Positions 42,113-51,728 of a stretch of DNA of 64,000 bases are shown piece by piece; within the stretch, counting starts at the first letter, position 1, and every line of letters begins with the position of its first letter. The stretch is from the NCBI GenBank assembly GCA_035503515.1, contig DATJTJ010000003.1:15777-79776 (forward strand), read 5' to 3'. The DNA is from DAIDKA01 sp035503515 (lineage in GTDB: Bacteria > Pseudomonadota > Gammaproteobacteria > Steroidobacterales > Steroidobacteraceae). The notes under the pieces are model-generated. The model was not told where the DNA came from and did no database searches. It saw nothing but the letters and a program-made list of their open reading frames with translations. A program made the position numbers and the translations under genes.

Positions 42113-42227
42113 GGCACGGGGACGTTTGGCGGGTGAGGGCTGCGGCACCGTCGATCCTGAAAACCTGGCTGTAGGCCGCACGAGGATAAGGAACGCGGCC
42201 TCAGGCTACTGTGATGTATCCCACACG

Positions 42228-43196
42228 TCAGCCGAAGTGGTCGAAGCCGCGATGCGAGACCTGCATCACACTCTCCCCGCGCAGCACCCGGGCGCCCGGC
42301 TGCGGGGTCAGAATGCCGATCCGGGTCCAGCCGAATTCGGCCGCCGGACAGCACTGCGCAAACCGTGCGAGGCTCGCCTGCGGCACGCTGAAGCACAGTT
42401 CGTAGTCTTCGCCGCCCGTCAGTGCCAGCTCCCGCGCCCGGGTCTCTCCGACCGCGGCCCGCAGCGCCGCGGACACCGGCAGCGATTCGAACTCGAGGCA
42501 CACGCCGCAGCCGCTCGCCTGGGCGAGCCGCCCGCAATCCCCCAGCAACCCGTCCGAAACGTCGATGCAGGCGCTCGCCACGCCGCGCAGGGCGAGCCCC
42601 AGCGCGGTGCGCGGTGTCGGATAGCGGAAGCGTTCGAGCAGCCAGCGTGCCTGTCCCTGATCGGCGACGGTCAGCTGGGACTGTTCCAGCAACAGTCCTG
42701 CCGCGGAGTCCCCGGGCGTGCCGCTGACGAAGACCGCATCCCCGGCGCGGCCGCCGCTGCGCAGCAGCGCGGCGCCGGGCGGTACGAAGCCCATGACCTG
42801 CACGGTGACGCAGAGCTTGCCGCCCGTGGTATCGCCGCCGACGAGCGCCACGCCGTGCTGCCGCGCCAGTGCGTCCAGCCCGGCGCTGAAATCGCCGATC
42901 CAGGTCTCGTCGGCGGCCGGCATCGTCAGCGCCAGCATGGCCCAGGCCGGCTGCGCACCCATCGCCGCCAGGTCCGACAGGTTCACGGCGAGGGCGCGGT
43001 GGCCGATGGAGCGGGCCGGGCTGCCGCGGGGAAAATGCACCTCCTCCACCAGCGAATCGATGGCGGCGACCAGCTGCAGGCCCGCGGGGCAATCGAGGAC
43101 CGCGCCGTCATCGCCCACGCCCACGACCACATCGGTGCGCGTTTCGCCGCCTCGGCTGAAGAAGCGATTGATCAGCTCGAATTCGGACAGGGCCAT
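42228..43196 (-). CDS. thiL: Thiamine-monophosphate kinase
   Basis: Phosphorylates thiamine monophosphate to the active diphosphate needed, among others, by Dxs. The N-terminal GVGDDGAVL and the NLSDLAAMGA segment typical of the ThiL/PurM fold are present; 322 aa. Its ATG is one base after the nusB stop, the standard nusB-thiL arrangement. It appears to be the last gene of the rib operon; 115 bases separate it from the kinase gene. Confidence 0.95.
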   Translation of the reverse strand: MALSEFELINRFFSRGGETRTDVVVGVGDDGAVLDCPAGLQLVAAIDSLVEEVHFPRGSPARSIGHRALAVNLSDLAAMGAQPAWAMLALTMPAADETWIGDFSAGLDALARQHGVALVGGDTTGGKLCVTVQVMGFVPPGAALLRSGGRAGDAVFVSGTPGDSAAGLLLEQSQLTVADQGQARWLLERFRYPTPRTALGLALRGVASACIDVSDGLLGDCGRLAQASGCGVCLEFESLPVSAALRAAVGETRARELALTGGEDYELCFSVPQASLARFAQCCPAAEFGWTRIGILTPQPGARVLRGESVMQVSHRGFDHFG

Positions 43197-43197
43197 T

Positions 43198-43638
43198 CTA
43201 GACTTCGTGGATCCGCAGCGCGTGCGCGGCGCGGTCCAGCACGGCATTCACGAACTTGTGGCCGTCGGTGGCGCCGAACCGGCGGGTGAGATTCACGGCC
43301 TCGTTCAGCACCACGCGGAACGGCACCTCGGGACGCGCCGTAAGCTCGAACACCGACACCAGCAGCACGGCATGTTCCACCGGGTCCAGCTGCGTCGCCG
43401 GCCGGTCGGTCCACTGCGCAAGCTCGGCGTCGAGTTGCGTACGTGCGCCGCAGACGCCCTCGAGCAGTGCCCGGAAGTACTCCGGATCCGCCTTCGGCAT
43501 GTCCTCGGCATCCGCGAATTCGCGCAGCACGTCCTGCCAGGGCCCCTCGTTGAGCTGCCAGCGGTAGATGGCCTGCACGGCCAGCCTTCGGGCAACCGCG
43601 CGGGCATTCGTGGCCCGCCGGTCTGTGGAAGTCTCCAT
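43198..43638 (-). CDS. nusB: Transcription antitermination factor NusB
   Basis: All-helical RNA-binding protein that forms the rRNA antitermination complex with NusE (S10). The family patterns RRLAVQAIYRWQL near the N-terminus and RVVLNEAVNLTRRFG, then KFVNAVLD, near the C-terminus are clear. 146 aa. It follows ribH by four bases, the usual ribH-nusB order. Confidence 0.96.
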   Translation of the reverse strand: METSTDRRATNARAVARRLAVQAIYRWQLNEGPWQDVLREFADAEDMPKADPEYFRALLEGVCGARTQLDAELAQWTDRPATQLDPVEHAVLLVSVFELTARPEVPFRVVLNEAVNLTRRFGATDGHKFVNAVLDRAAHALRIHEV

Positions 43639-43642
43639 GGCC

Positions 43643-44149
43643 CTATACCCGCTGCTGCAGACGCTGGAAGAGGCTCGCCATCTCGAGCGCGGTTTCGAGT
43701 GCTTCGCCGCCCTTGTTCATGCCGTTGATGGCCGCGCGCTCCAGCGCCTGTTCGGTGGTATTGACGGTCAGCACGCCGAACACCACCGGCACGCCGGTTT
43801 CCATGCTCGCCAGGGTCAGTCCGCGGGCGCACTCGCCGGCCACGTAGTCGAAATGCGGCGTGTCGCCGCGGATCACGCAGCCGAGTGCGATGACGGCCTC
43901 GAAGCGGCCGCTGGCGGCGAGCCTGCGTACGACCACGGGCAGTTCGAACGCGCCGGGCACGCGTGCGATCAGCAGGTCATCGGCCGAGCCACCATGGGAG
44001 CGCCAGGCGCCGGTCGCCCCTTCGAGCAGACTCGCGACGATGAAGTCGTTGAAGCGCGCGGCGGCGATCGCCACGCGCCGGCCACGCGCCGTGATCTCGC
44101 CCTCGAGAACCTGCGCCGGCGCGGGCGTGGACGGCGTTGCCCCGGTCAT
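43643..44149 (-). CDS. ribH: 6,7-dimethyl-8-ribityllumazine synthase
   Basis: Condenses the RibB product with the pyrimidine to form lumazine, the substrate of riboflavin synthase. The motifs ARFNDFIV, GAFELPVV and LGCVIRGDTPHFDYV (catalytic His) are present; 168 aa. The start at 44149 sits two bases after the ribBX stop. The first dozen residues are not conserved, so the exact start is somewhat uncertain. Confidence 0.96.
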   Translation of the reverse strand: MTGATPSTPAPAQVLEGEITARGRRVAIAAARFNDFIVASLLEGATGAWRSHGGSADDLLIARVPGAFELPVVVRRLAASGRFEAVIALGCVIRGDTPHFDYVAGECARGLTLASMETGVPVVFGVLTVNTTEQALERAAINGMNKGGEALETALEMASLFQRLQQRV

Positions 44150-44151
44150 CG

Positions 44152-45363
44152 CTACGAGTCCGTGCCGACGTAGGCTTCCACGGTCAGCCCGAAGGCCGAC
44201 AGGCCATGCATCTGCTTGGGTTGCGACATCACCCGCATCCGGCACACGCCCAGGTCCTTGAGGATCTGCGCGCCCACGCCGAAGGTGCGCAGCACCATCG
44301 CCTGCGCGTTCAGCTGCGGCTGGGTGCCGGTATCCACCGACGGCGTGGCCGTGGCACCGGCCGCGGGACGCTGCAGCGCCTGCAGTGCGGCCGCCAGGTC
44401 GTAGCTCGCCTGCGCTTCGCGCAGGATGACCACGACACCGTTGGGCGCGGCGGCGACCCGCTGCAGTGCCCGGCGCAGGGTCCAGCTGCGGCCATCTCCG
44501 GACAGGCCCAGGGCGTCCCGCAGGGTGTCGGCGACGTGCACCCGCACCAGCGGCGAGTCGGGCCCATCCATGCGGCCACGAATCAGCGCCAGATGCACGG
44601 CGCGGCTGACCCGGTCCTCGTACGCACAGAGACGGAATTCACCGAATTCGGTCTGCACGGTCTGATCGGCGATCCGGTCCACGGAGCGCTCGTTGCGCAG
44701 CCGGTAGCGGATCAGGTCCGCGATCGTGCCCACGGCGAGGTTGTTGCGCCGGGCAAATGCTTCGCAGTCGGCGCGGCGCGCCATGGAGCCGTCATCGTTC
44801 ATCAGTTCACACAGCACGCCCGCGGGCTGCAGGCCCGCAAGCACGCACAGGTCGACGGCGGCCTCGGTATGACCGGCACGGACCAGGACGCCGCCCCGGC
44901 GCGGCCGCAGCGGGAAGATATGCCCGGGACGCGCGAAGTCCGCGGCGGCGGTGTGCGGATCGGCCAGTGCCGTGATGGTCGCGGCGCGATCCGCCGCCGA
45001 GACGCCGGTGCTCGTGCCATGGCGGTAGTCCACCGACACCGTGAAGGCCGTGCGGTAGCTGTCACTGTTGGTGCCGACCATCTGCGGCAGCTCCAGCCGC
45101 GCCAGTCGCTCTTCCGCCATGGGCACGCAGATGATGCCGCTGGAATGCCGGATCATGAAGGCCATGGATTCGGCCGTGGCATGCTCGGCGGCCATGATCA
45201 GGTCGCCCTCGTTCTCACGGTCCTCGTCATCCAGGATCAGCACCATCCGGCCGGCGCGCAGTTCGGCGAGGATGGTGGGGATGCCGCTGAACTCGCCATG
45301 GCCGGCGAGCGCGGAATCCGGGGGCTCGGCCGCACGGGGCGGCAGGGTCACAATATTGCTCAT
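44152..45363 (-). CDS. ribB: 3,4-dihydroxy-2-butanone-4-phosphate synthase with degenerate RibA-like domain (RibBX)
   Basis: The N-terminal half (about residues 20-215) is an intact RibB: DDEDRENEGDLI and RAGHTEAAVDL carry the metal and catalytic residues. The C-terminal half has the fold of GTP cyclohydrolase II, but the stretch that should hold the three zinc cysteines reads HVADTLRDALGLSGDG with no cysteine. Cyclohydrolase activity is therefore not expected, and a separate ribA should exist elsewhere. It overlaps ribE by four bases. Confidence 0.9.
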   Translation of the reverse strand: MSNIVTLPPRAAEPPDSALAGHGEFSGIPTILAELRAGRMVLILDDEDRENEGDLIMAAEHATAESMAFMIRHSSGIICVPMAEERLARLELPQMVGTNSDSYRTAFTVSVDYRHGTSTGVSAADRAATITALADPHTAAADFARPGHIFPLRPRRGGVLVRAGHTEAAVDLCVLAGLQPAGVLCELMNDDGSMARRADCEAFARRNNLAVGTIADLIRYRLRNERSVDRIADQTVQTEFGEFRLCAYEDRVSRAVHLALIRGRMDGPDSPLVRVHVADTLRDALGLSGDGRSWTLRRALQRVAAAPNGVVVILREAQASYDLAAALQALQRPAAGATATPSVDTGTQPQLNAQAMVLRTFGVGAQILKDLGVCRMRVMSQPKQMHGLSAFGLTVEAYVGTDS

Positions 45364-45968
45364 AGGCGGCTATCGTACCCGGGAGCGAGCAAACGCTCCA
45401 CGTACCGGGCCACCGGGTCGATTTCCAGATTGACCCGGCCGCCGGGAGCCAGCGTTCCCAGTGTCGTGTGTTCCCGGGTATGCGGAATCAGGTTTACGCC
45501 GAAACGCCTGCCCGCCACCTCGTTGACCGTCAGGCTGACCCCATCCACGGCCACCGAGCCCTTGCGGGCGACGTAGCGGGCAAGGTCCTGCGGCACCTCG
45601 ATCACCACCCGCGTCGAGCGCGCGTCGGTGTTCTGCGAGACGATGGTGGCGACCCCGTCGACGTGCCCGGACACCAGGTGCCCGCCCAGGGCGTCGCCGG
45701 CGCGCAGCGCCGGCTCCAGGTTGACGGCCGCGCCCACCGCAAGACTCCCCAGGGTGGTCAGCGACAGGGTCTCGCGCGACAGGTCCGCTTCGAACACCTG
45801 GCCATCAAGCACCACCGCCGTCACGCAGCAGCCCTGCACGCAGATGCTGTCGCCGATGGCCGTCCGCGCCAGCTCGAGCCGCGAGGCGCGAATGGCCATC
45901 CGCACATCGCCGCCGCGTGCCGTCAGGGACTCGACCCGGCCCACGTCCTGCACTATTCCGGTGAACAT
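45360..45968 (-). CDS. ribE: Riboflavin synthase, alpha subunit
   Basis: Dismutates two lumazines to riboflavin. Two similar barrel repeats are visible: MFTGIVQDVG at the start and GGHLVSGHVDGVA at the beginning of the second half; 202 aa is typical. It follows ribD by six bases and overlaps ribBX (ATGA). No FMN riboswitch precedes the operon's rib genes. Confidence 0.96.
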   Translation of the reverse strand: MFTGIVQDVGRVESLTARGGDVRMAIRASRLELARTAIGDSICVQGCCVTAVVLDGQVFEADLSRETLSLTTLGSLAVGAAVNLEPALRAGDALGGHLVSGHVDGVATIVSQNTDARSTRVVIEVPQDLARYVARKGSVAVDGVSLTVNEVAGRRFGVNLIPHTREHTTLGTLAPGGRVNLEIDPVARYVERLLAPGYDSRL

Positions 45969-45974
45969 GATTGC

Positions 45975-47063
45975 TTACTCCACCCGCAGCCGCAGGCGCT
46001 GATCCACACCCACCGCGACGGCCTCGATCATCTCGAATCGCTGTGCCTGCGCCAGGGACGGCGGTTCGGGCAGCTGCAGCAGCCCGCGCGCGCGATCCCC
46101 GAGCACCATCGGCGCCACATACAGCAGCAGCTCATCCACGCAGCGCTGCTGCAGGAAGGCCCCGGCGAGCGTCGCACCGGCCTCGACCAGAACTTCGTTC
46201 ACGCCGTCATTGCCGAGCCGCGTCAGGACCTGCGCCAGGGAGGCGGCGCCGCGCTCGATGCGCGCGCCCCGCGCCTGCAGTGCCGCCATCCGTTTCCCGT
46301 CGCCGCTGTCGGTGAAGATCCACACGCCACCTTGCGCCGCGCCCTCGAATACCCGGGCCGCAGGCGGCGTGCGCAGCTGCCGGTCGAGGATCACGCGCAG
46401 CGGCTGCTGCACCCCTGCCGCGACCGGACGGACCGAGAGCCGGGGGTCATCCGCCAGCACCGTGCCGATACCGGTGAGCACGGCCGAACTGCGCGCCCGC
46501 CATGCCTGCACATCGGCCCGTGCGACTTCGCTCGTGAGCCACTGACTGCGGCCGTCGCTCAGGGCGGTGCGGCCATCCAGGCTCATCGCCATCTTCAGCC
46601 GCACCAGCGGCACTCCGCGCTGCATGCGTTTGATGAAGCCGGCATTGAGCTCGGTCGCCTCCGCGGCGAGCAACCCGGACTGGACCTGCACGCCGGCCTC
46701 GCGCAGCCGCTGCGCCCCGCGGCCATTGACCAGGGGGTTCGGATCACCGATGGCATACACCACCCGGGAGACCCCGGCATCAATCAGTGCCTCGCTGCAG
46801 GGCGGGGTGCGGCCATGGTGGTTGCAGGGCTCGAGCGTGACATACACCGTCGCGCCGGCGACACTGCCGGCAGCGTTCGCCAGCGCCATCGCTTCGGCGT
46901 GCGGCCCCCCTGCCCGCTCATGCCAGCCCTCCGCCACAGTGCGGCCGTCGCGCACGAACACACAGCCCACCCGCGGATTGGGATGGGCGCTGTTGAGAGC
47001 CTTGGACGCCAGCTGCAGGGCCCGCGCCATGTGGCGACGGTCGGGCTCGTCGAAGGGGGTCAC
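45975..47063 (-). CDS. ribD: Bifunctional pyrimidine deaminase/reductase RibD
   Basis: Deaminates and then reduces the pyrimidine intermediate of riboflavin synthesis. The N-terminal deaminase zinc site is HAEAMAL ... PCNHHGRTPPC (His-Ala-Glu and two Cys), and the reductase domain begins near residue 150 (RLKMAMSLDGRTA). 362 aa. The GTG start overlaps the nrdR stop by four bases. Confidence 0.96.
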   Translation of the reverse strand: MTPFDEPDRRHMARALQLASKALNSAHPNPRVGCVFVRDGRTVAEGWHERAGGPHAEAMALANAAGSVAGATVYVTLEPCNHHGRTPPCSEALIDAGVSRVVYAIGDPNPLVNGRGAQRLREAGVQVQSGLLAAEATELNAGFIKRMQRGVPLVRLKMAMSLDGRTALSDGRSQWLTSEVARADVQAWRARSSAVLTGIGTVLADDPRLSVRPVAAGVQQPLRVILDRQLRTPPAARVFEGAAQGGVWIFTDSGDGKRMAALQARGARIERGAASLAQVLTRLGNDGVNEVLVEAGATLAGAFLQQRCVDELLLYVAPMVLGDRARGLLQLPEPPSLAQAQRFEMIEAVAVGVDQRLRLRVE

Positions 47064-47599
47064 TTGCGCGCCTTGGGTGGGATCTCGGTGGTCAGCAGCG
47101 GCAGCTGGTCGTCATCGGCCGCGCCACGGCCGGCATCGCGGCGCCGCCGGTGGTGCCGCAGGCGGTCGATCTCGTCGCGAAAGGCATCCAGGTCCTGGAA
47201 GCTGCGGTAGACGGAGGCGAAACGCACATACGCCACCTCATCCAGGTGCCGCAGCTCATCCATCACCAGCTCGCCGATGGCGCGCGACTGCACCTCCCGC
47301 TCCCCCAGGCTGCGCAGCCTGTGGGCGATGCGGCTCACGGCCTCCTCCACCGCTTCCAGGGCCACCGGGCGCTTCTCCAGCGCCTTGGTCATGCCGGTCC
47401 GCAGCTTCGCCTCGTCGAAGGGCTCGCGGGTGCGGTCGCTCTTGACCACCATGGGCATGATGAGCTCGGCCGCCTCGAAGGTCGTGAAGCGCTCGCCACA
47501 GGAGAGGCATTCGCGCCGTCGCCGGATCTGGCGTCCCTCGCCCGCGAGCCGCGAATCGATGACCTTGGTCTCGAGGTGATTGCAGAAGGGACAGTACAT
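47060..47599 (-). CDS. nrdR: Transcriptional repressor NrdR
   Basis: Represses ribonucleotide reductase genes in response to ATP/dATP. The zinc ribbon has Cys at 3, 6, 31 and 34 (MYCPFC ... CLSC), followed by the ATP-cone. 179 aa, slightly longer than the usual 150-160 because of a basic and acidic C-terminal tail after about residue 150. It lies between glyA and ribD, the common nrdR context. Confidence 0.96.
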   Translation of the reverse strand: MYCPFCNHLETKVIDSRLAGEGRQIRRRRECLSCGERFTTFEAAELIMPMVVKSDRTREPFDEAKLRTGMTKALEKRPVALEAVEEAVSRIAHRLRSLGEREVQSRAIGELVMDELRHLDEVAYVRFASVYRSFQDLDAFRDEIDRLRHHRRRRDAGRGAADDDQLPLLTTEIPPKARK

Positions 47600-47621
47600 G
47601 CTGCGTCCCTAAGGCGTTCCG

Positions 47622-48878
47622 TCACGCCGCATACACCGGGAAGGCGCGGCACAGCTCGACCACCTTGGCGCGGGTCTTCTCCACCACCGCGGCGCTGCCG
47701 TTGGCATCGAGCACGTCGGCGATGAAGTCCGCCACCATCGTGATCTCCGGCTCGCGGAAACCCCGGGTGGTGGAGGCCGGCGTGCCGATGCGCAGGCCGC
47801 TGGTAATGGTCGGCGGCCGCGGATCGTTGGGCACCGCGTTCTTGTTGACCGTGATGAACGCATGGCCGAGCGCCGCGTCGGCATCCTTGCCGGTGATCTC
47901 GCGGTTGATCAGGCTCATCAGGAACAGGTGGTTGTCGGTACCCCCGGAGACGATGGTGAAGCCGCGCTGCGCGAGCCGCGCACACATGGCCCGCGCATTG
48001 GCCAGGACCTGCGCCTGGTACGCCTTGAATTCAGGCTGCAACGCCTCGAGGAACGCGACCGCCTTGGCGGCGATCACGTGCATCAGCGGGCCGCCCTGCG
48101 TCCCCGGGAACACCATGGAGCTCAGTTTCTTGGCGATCTCCGGGTTCTCCCGCGCCAGGATCAGGCCACCGCGCGGCCCACGCAGGGTCTTGTGCGTGGT
48201 CGTCGTCACCACATCCGCGTGCGGCAGCGGGTTGGGATAATGACCCGTTGCGACCAAGCCGGCCACGTGCGCCATGTCCACGAAGAACAGCGCGCCCGCG
48301 CTCCGCGCGATGGCCGCGAAGCGCGCCCAGTCGATGATCCGCGAATAGGCCGAGAAGCCCGCGACGATGATCGCGGGCCGTTCGGTCTCGGCCAGCCGCT
48401 GCACCTCGTCGTAGTCGATTTCACCGGTCTCACCACGCACGCCGTACTGCACGGAACGGTACAGCTTGCCGGAGAAGTTGACCTTGGCGCCGTGGGTGAG
48501 GTGGCCGCCATGGTCGAGGCTCATGCCCAGGATGGTGCTGCCCGGCGGCACCAGCGCCAGATAGACCGCGGCATTGGCCTGGGAGCCCGAATGCGGCTGC
48601 ACGTTGACGTAGGCGGCGCCGAACAGCTGCCTGGCGCGCTCGATCGCCAGCTGCTCGGCGATGTCGACGTACTCGCAGCCGCCGTAGTAACGCTTCGCCG
48701 GATACCCTTCCGCGTACTTGTTGGTCAGCACCGAGCCCTGCGCCTCCAGCACCCGCGGGCTGGTGTAGTTCTCCGAAGCGATCAGCTCGATGTGGTCTTC
48801 CTGGCGCTGCTGCTCCCCGGCGATGGCGTCGGCGAGCTGCGGATCGAAACCGGCGATGGTCATCGATTTCTTGAACAT
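47622..48878 (-). CDS. glyA: Serine hydroxymethyltransferase
   Basis: PLP enzyme interconverting serine and glycine with transfer of a one-carbon unit to tetrahydrofolate. The PLP lysine is in VVTTTTHKTLRGPRGG near residue 230, and HIELIASENYTS is at the N-terminus; 418 aa. It heads the glyA-nrdR-rib-nusB-thiL unit. An AAGG lies about eight bases before its ATG. Confidence 0.97.
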   Translation of the reverse strand: MFKKSMTIAGFDPQLADAIAGEQQRQEDHIELIASENYTSPRVLEAQGSVLTNKYAEGYPAKRYYGGCEYVDIAEQLAIERARQLFGAAYVNVQPHSGSQANAAVYLALVPPGSTILGMSLDHGGHLTHGAKVNFSGKLYRSVQYGVRGETGEIDYDEVQRLAETERPAIIVAGFSAYSRIIDWARFAAIARSAGALFFVDMAHVAGLVATGHYPNPLPHADVVTTTTHKTLRGPRGGLILARENPEIAKKLSSMVFPGTQGGPLMHVIAAKAVAFLEALQPEFKAYQAQVLANARAMCARLAQRGFTIVSGGTDNHLFLMSLINREITGKDADAALGHAFITVNKNAVPNDPRPPTITSGLRIGTPASTTRGFREPEITMVADFIADVLDANGSAAVVEKTRAKVVELCRAFPVYAA

Positions 48879-48894
48879 TCACGGTACCTTGCGG

Positions 48895-48923
48895 AAAAAA
48901 TTGGCGGGCCCTGATAAGCCCGC
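48895..48923 (-). terminator. Rho-independent terminator after the deacetylase gene
   Basis: On the minus strand GCGGGC (48923-48918) pairs with GCCCGC (48909-48904) around an 8-base loop and is followed closely by six T (48900-48895). It lies 33 bases after the deacetylase stop and only 16 bases before glyA, so it should stop read-through into glyA. Confidence 0.8.
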
Positions 48924-48924
48924 T

Positions 48925-48930
48925 ATTGTA
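48925..48930 (-). promoter_or_regulatory. Possible -10 element for glyA
   Basis: The minus strand reads TACAAT directly before the terminator hairpin, five of six matches to the -10 consensus. Transcription from it would start near 48918, inside the 5' arm, so the glyA message itself could not form the hairpin. No good -35 is seen. Confidence 0.35.
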
Positions 48931-48956
48931 CCGGACCTCAGGACCCGCTTGGCGGA

Positions 48957-49907
48957 TCAGGCGAGGCCGGCTACCACTTCGGACCAGGCATTGCCGAGAT
49001 TGGTGCGGTTGTAGCCGCCCCCACCGAGCGCCAGTACCCGCCCATGACCGAGCCGGGCGGCCAGCTGGGTGAGGTCCTGTGCCGCGCGGCCGTGCATCGC
49101 GGGGCTGAATCGCAGATGGGTGATGGGATCGCCCTCGACGCTGTCCGCTCCGCACTGGAGCAGGAGGAACTCGGGCGCGAAGCGTTCGATGTGTTCCAGC
49201 GCGCGGCTCCAGGCGACGCCGAAGGCGCGATCGCCGGATCCGGCCATCAGCGGCAGATTGAGCTTGGTGCCGGCCGCCGCGCCGCGTCCGGTGTCGGCCG
49301 CCCGCCCCGTGCCCGGGTACAGGCTCTCCCCGTCCTCGTGGATGTCGGCGAACACCACGCCGGGATCGTCCTCGAAACCGAAATACACCCCGTCGCCGTG
49401 ATGGGCGTCGATGTCGACGTAGCCGATGCGCGTGAGTCCGTGGCGCCGCCGCAGCAGCTCGATGACGACGCCGCAGTCGTTGAAGACGCAGAACCCCGCG
49501 GCGTGATCCCGCCCCGCGTGGTGCAGTCCGGCGATCGGCACGAAGGCGGCCCGCGCGGCGCCACTCATGATGCTGTCGGCAGCCGTGATGCTGGCCCCCA
49601 CGACCGTCGCCGCCGCTTCATAGACGCCGCGGAACGCCGGCGTGTCGCCGGCGTCGAGGAATCCCTGGCCGGCGTGGGAGCGTTCGCGCACGAAATCCAC
49701 GTACCGGGGCGTATGGAAGGCGAGCAGTTCCTCGTAGGTCGCCTCGCGCGGCTCGAGCAGCTGTACGCTGCGCTGCAGGCCACGCGTTTCAAACTCCCGC
49801 AGGAAGGCCGCGTGGCGGTCCGGGCCAAAAGGATGCCCGTCGGGAAAGCCGTAGCGGGCCAGCCGCTCACCGACGACAACTGCAACCGGCTTTTGCTTCG
49901 AGACGAT
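48957..49907 (-). CDS. Histone deacetylase family (AcuC/HDAC-like) protein, unusual start
   Basis: Zinc amidohydrolase of the class II deacetylase/acetylpolyamine amidohydrolase family. Active-site segments are GLHHAGRDHAAGF, YVDIDAHHGDGV (zinc Asp and His) and GGGGYN near the C-terminus. The conserved N-terminus (RYGFPDGHPFGPDRH) is encoded upstream of the first in-frame GTG (49700), but no ATG, GTG or TTG occurs in that frame before the upstream TAG at 49946. The best candidate is ATC at 49907-49905, with GAGGG eight bases upstream, giving a normal length of 316 aa. Substrate unknown. Confidence 0.8.
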   Translation of the reverse strand: MVSKQKPVAVVVGERLARYGFPDGHPFGPDRHAAFLREFETRGLQRSVQLLEPREATYEELLAFHTPRYVDFVRERSHAGQGFLDAGDTPAFRGVYEAAATVVGASITAADSIMSGAARAAFVPIAGLHHAGRDHAAGFCVFNDCGVVIELLRRRHGLTRIGYVDIDAHHGDGVYFGFEDDPGVVFADIHEDGESLYPGTGRAADTGRGAAAGTKLNLPLMAGSGDRAFGVAWSRALEHIERFAPEFLLLQCGADSVEGDPITHLRFSPAMHGRAAQDLTQLAARLGHGRVLALGGGGYNRTNLGNAWSEVVAGLA

Positions 49908-50043
49908 CGCGCGATCCCTCGCCCGCCTAAAGGTTGCTGAAGCCTAGCACGTCCCCGGGATAATCAATGACCTGAAGGCTCCCCGGCCACACGGGCACCA
50001 TGCGTTCGCGATAAACTCGAGCCTTTCAGCCAGCCGACACATT

Positions 50044-51717
<1,674 letters not shown>

Positions 51718-51728
51718 CGGCGCGGCAC

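Noticed and set aside
45969..47063. Possible FMN riboswitch for the rib genes
   Set aside because: ribD overlaps nrdR and no leader exists; no RFN-element sequence was seen upstream of glyA either.
49565..49885. TTG-started frame at the 5' end of the deacetylase gene
   Set aside because: It is in a different frame from the deacetylase and its product has no family features; the conserved N-terminus is in the frame read from 49907.
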